From the NCBI RefSeq assembly GCF_001535545.1, contig NZ_CP014141.1, positions 372,001 to 436,000 on the forward strand: 64,000 bases of DNA, read 5' to 3'. A program made the position numbers and the translations under genes. The stretch is from Thermus parvatiensis (GTDB lineage: Bacteria > Deinococcota > Deinococci > Deinococcales > Thermaceae). Of the stretch, positions 63,899 to 64,000 are shown piece by piece. Position 1 is the stretch's first letter. Every line of letters starts with the position of its first letter. The notes below the pieces were generated by a model. The model searched no databases. It had not been told where the DNA came from and saw only the letters and a list, made by a program, of their open reading frames with translations.

Positions 63899-64000
63899 AT
63901 GGCTCACTACCACGACCTCGAGCACATCCATCCCCCTCTGCCCGAGCTGGGAGAGGAGGTGACCCTCTACCTGGAAACTGAGGCCGAGGAAGGGCTCCTC
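63899..64000 (+). CDS. Probable GH13 glycosidase, N-terminus only
   Basis: ATG 63899, 4 bases after malG, opens 34 codons to the window end (AHYHDLEHIHPPLPELGEEVTLYLETEAEEG). The HPPLPELGEEVTLYL pattern is like the beta-sandwich start of maltodextrin glucosidases and neopullulanases, and the operon position fits intracellular maltodextrin breakdown. Too short for a firm call. Confidence 0.5.
   Translation, partial: MAHYHDLEHIHPPLPELGEEVTLYLETEAEEGLL

Overview
This window is chromosomal DNA of a Thermus, almost certainly a Thermus thermophilus strain. Base composition is very GC-rich, codons end mostly in G or C, and EF-G, EF-Tu, the S10/spc ribosomal proteins, CopZ and CsoR read almost exactly like the T. 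thermophilus proteins I know. Many genes start 5-7 bases after a TATAAT-like hexamer, the arrangement expected for the leaderless transcripts typical of Deinococcus-Thermus.

Positions 1-12.5 kb form a large copper-handling locus. One leftward operon runs copZ, csoR, copA, a small SHOCT membrane protein, a response regulator, a histidine kinase, a CueP-type protein and an Asp-box protein. A second leftward set carries another SHOCT protein, a Met/Gly-rich exported protein, a DUF302 protein, a Tat-exported multicopper oxidase (laccase) and a CopB-type ATPase cut by the window edge. Between the sets, rightward, lie a CcdA/DsbD-like membrane protein and a methyltransferase broken by a 23-bp insertion. 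CsoR-type operators can be seen in front of copZ and copB.

Positions 12.6-19.7 kb carry rel, a long coiled-coil protein and an MscS channel (leftward), divergent from hemQ; then yjbQ and a small membrane protein. Positions 19.7-24.9 kb are decayed: an Uma2 remnant, a fused radical-SAM/MEMO remnant, a frameshifted SWIM-domain gene, a truncated acyltransferase and two adjacent insertion sequences. Two tRNA-Ser genes follow, then sfsA, a ZIP transporter, an esterase, a DUF4388 protein, an alanine symporter, ybaK and an M20 peptidase. A second copy of the IS4-like element lies just upstream of the str operon promoter.

Positions 32.9-51.9 kb are the continuous str-S10-spc-alpha block (rpsL to rplQ, with fusA, tuf, secY, adk, map, infA, rpmJ and rpoA). 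fusA is frameshifted at a C run. Because EF-G is essential, and five other frameshifts in the window look like one-base losses in short homopolymers, I suspect base-calling errors.

Positions 52-59.8 kb hold housekeeping genes: a LapA-like protein, a DMT exporter, an HNH nuclease (frameshifted), TPR and SPOR proteins, rex, a lipoprotein, a polyprenyl synthase, an ITP pyrophosphatase and a DUF155-like protein. From 59.9 kb to the end is a maltose-type ABC importer operon (malE-malF-malG) leading into what is probably a glycosidase, cut by the window end.
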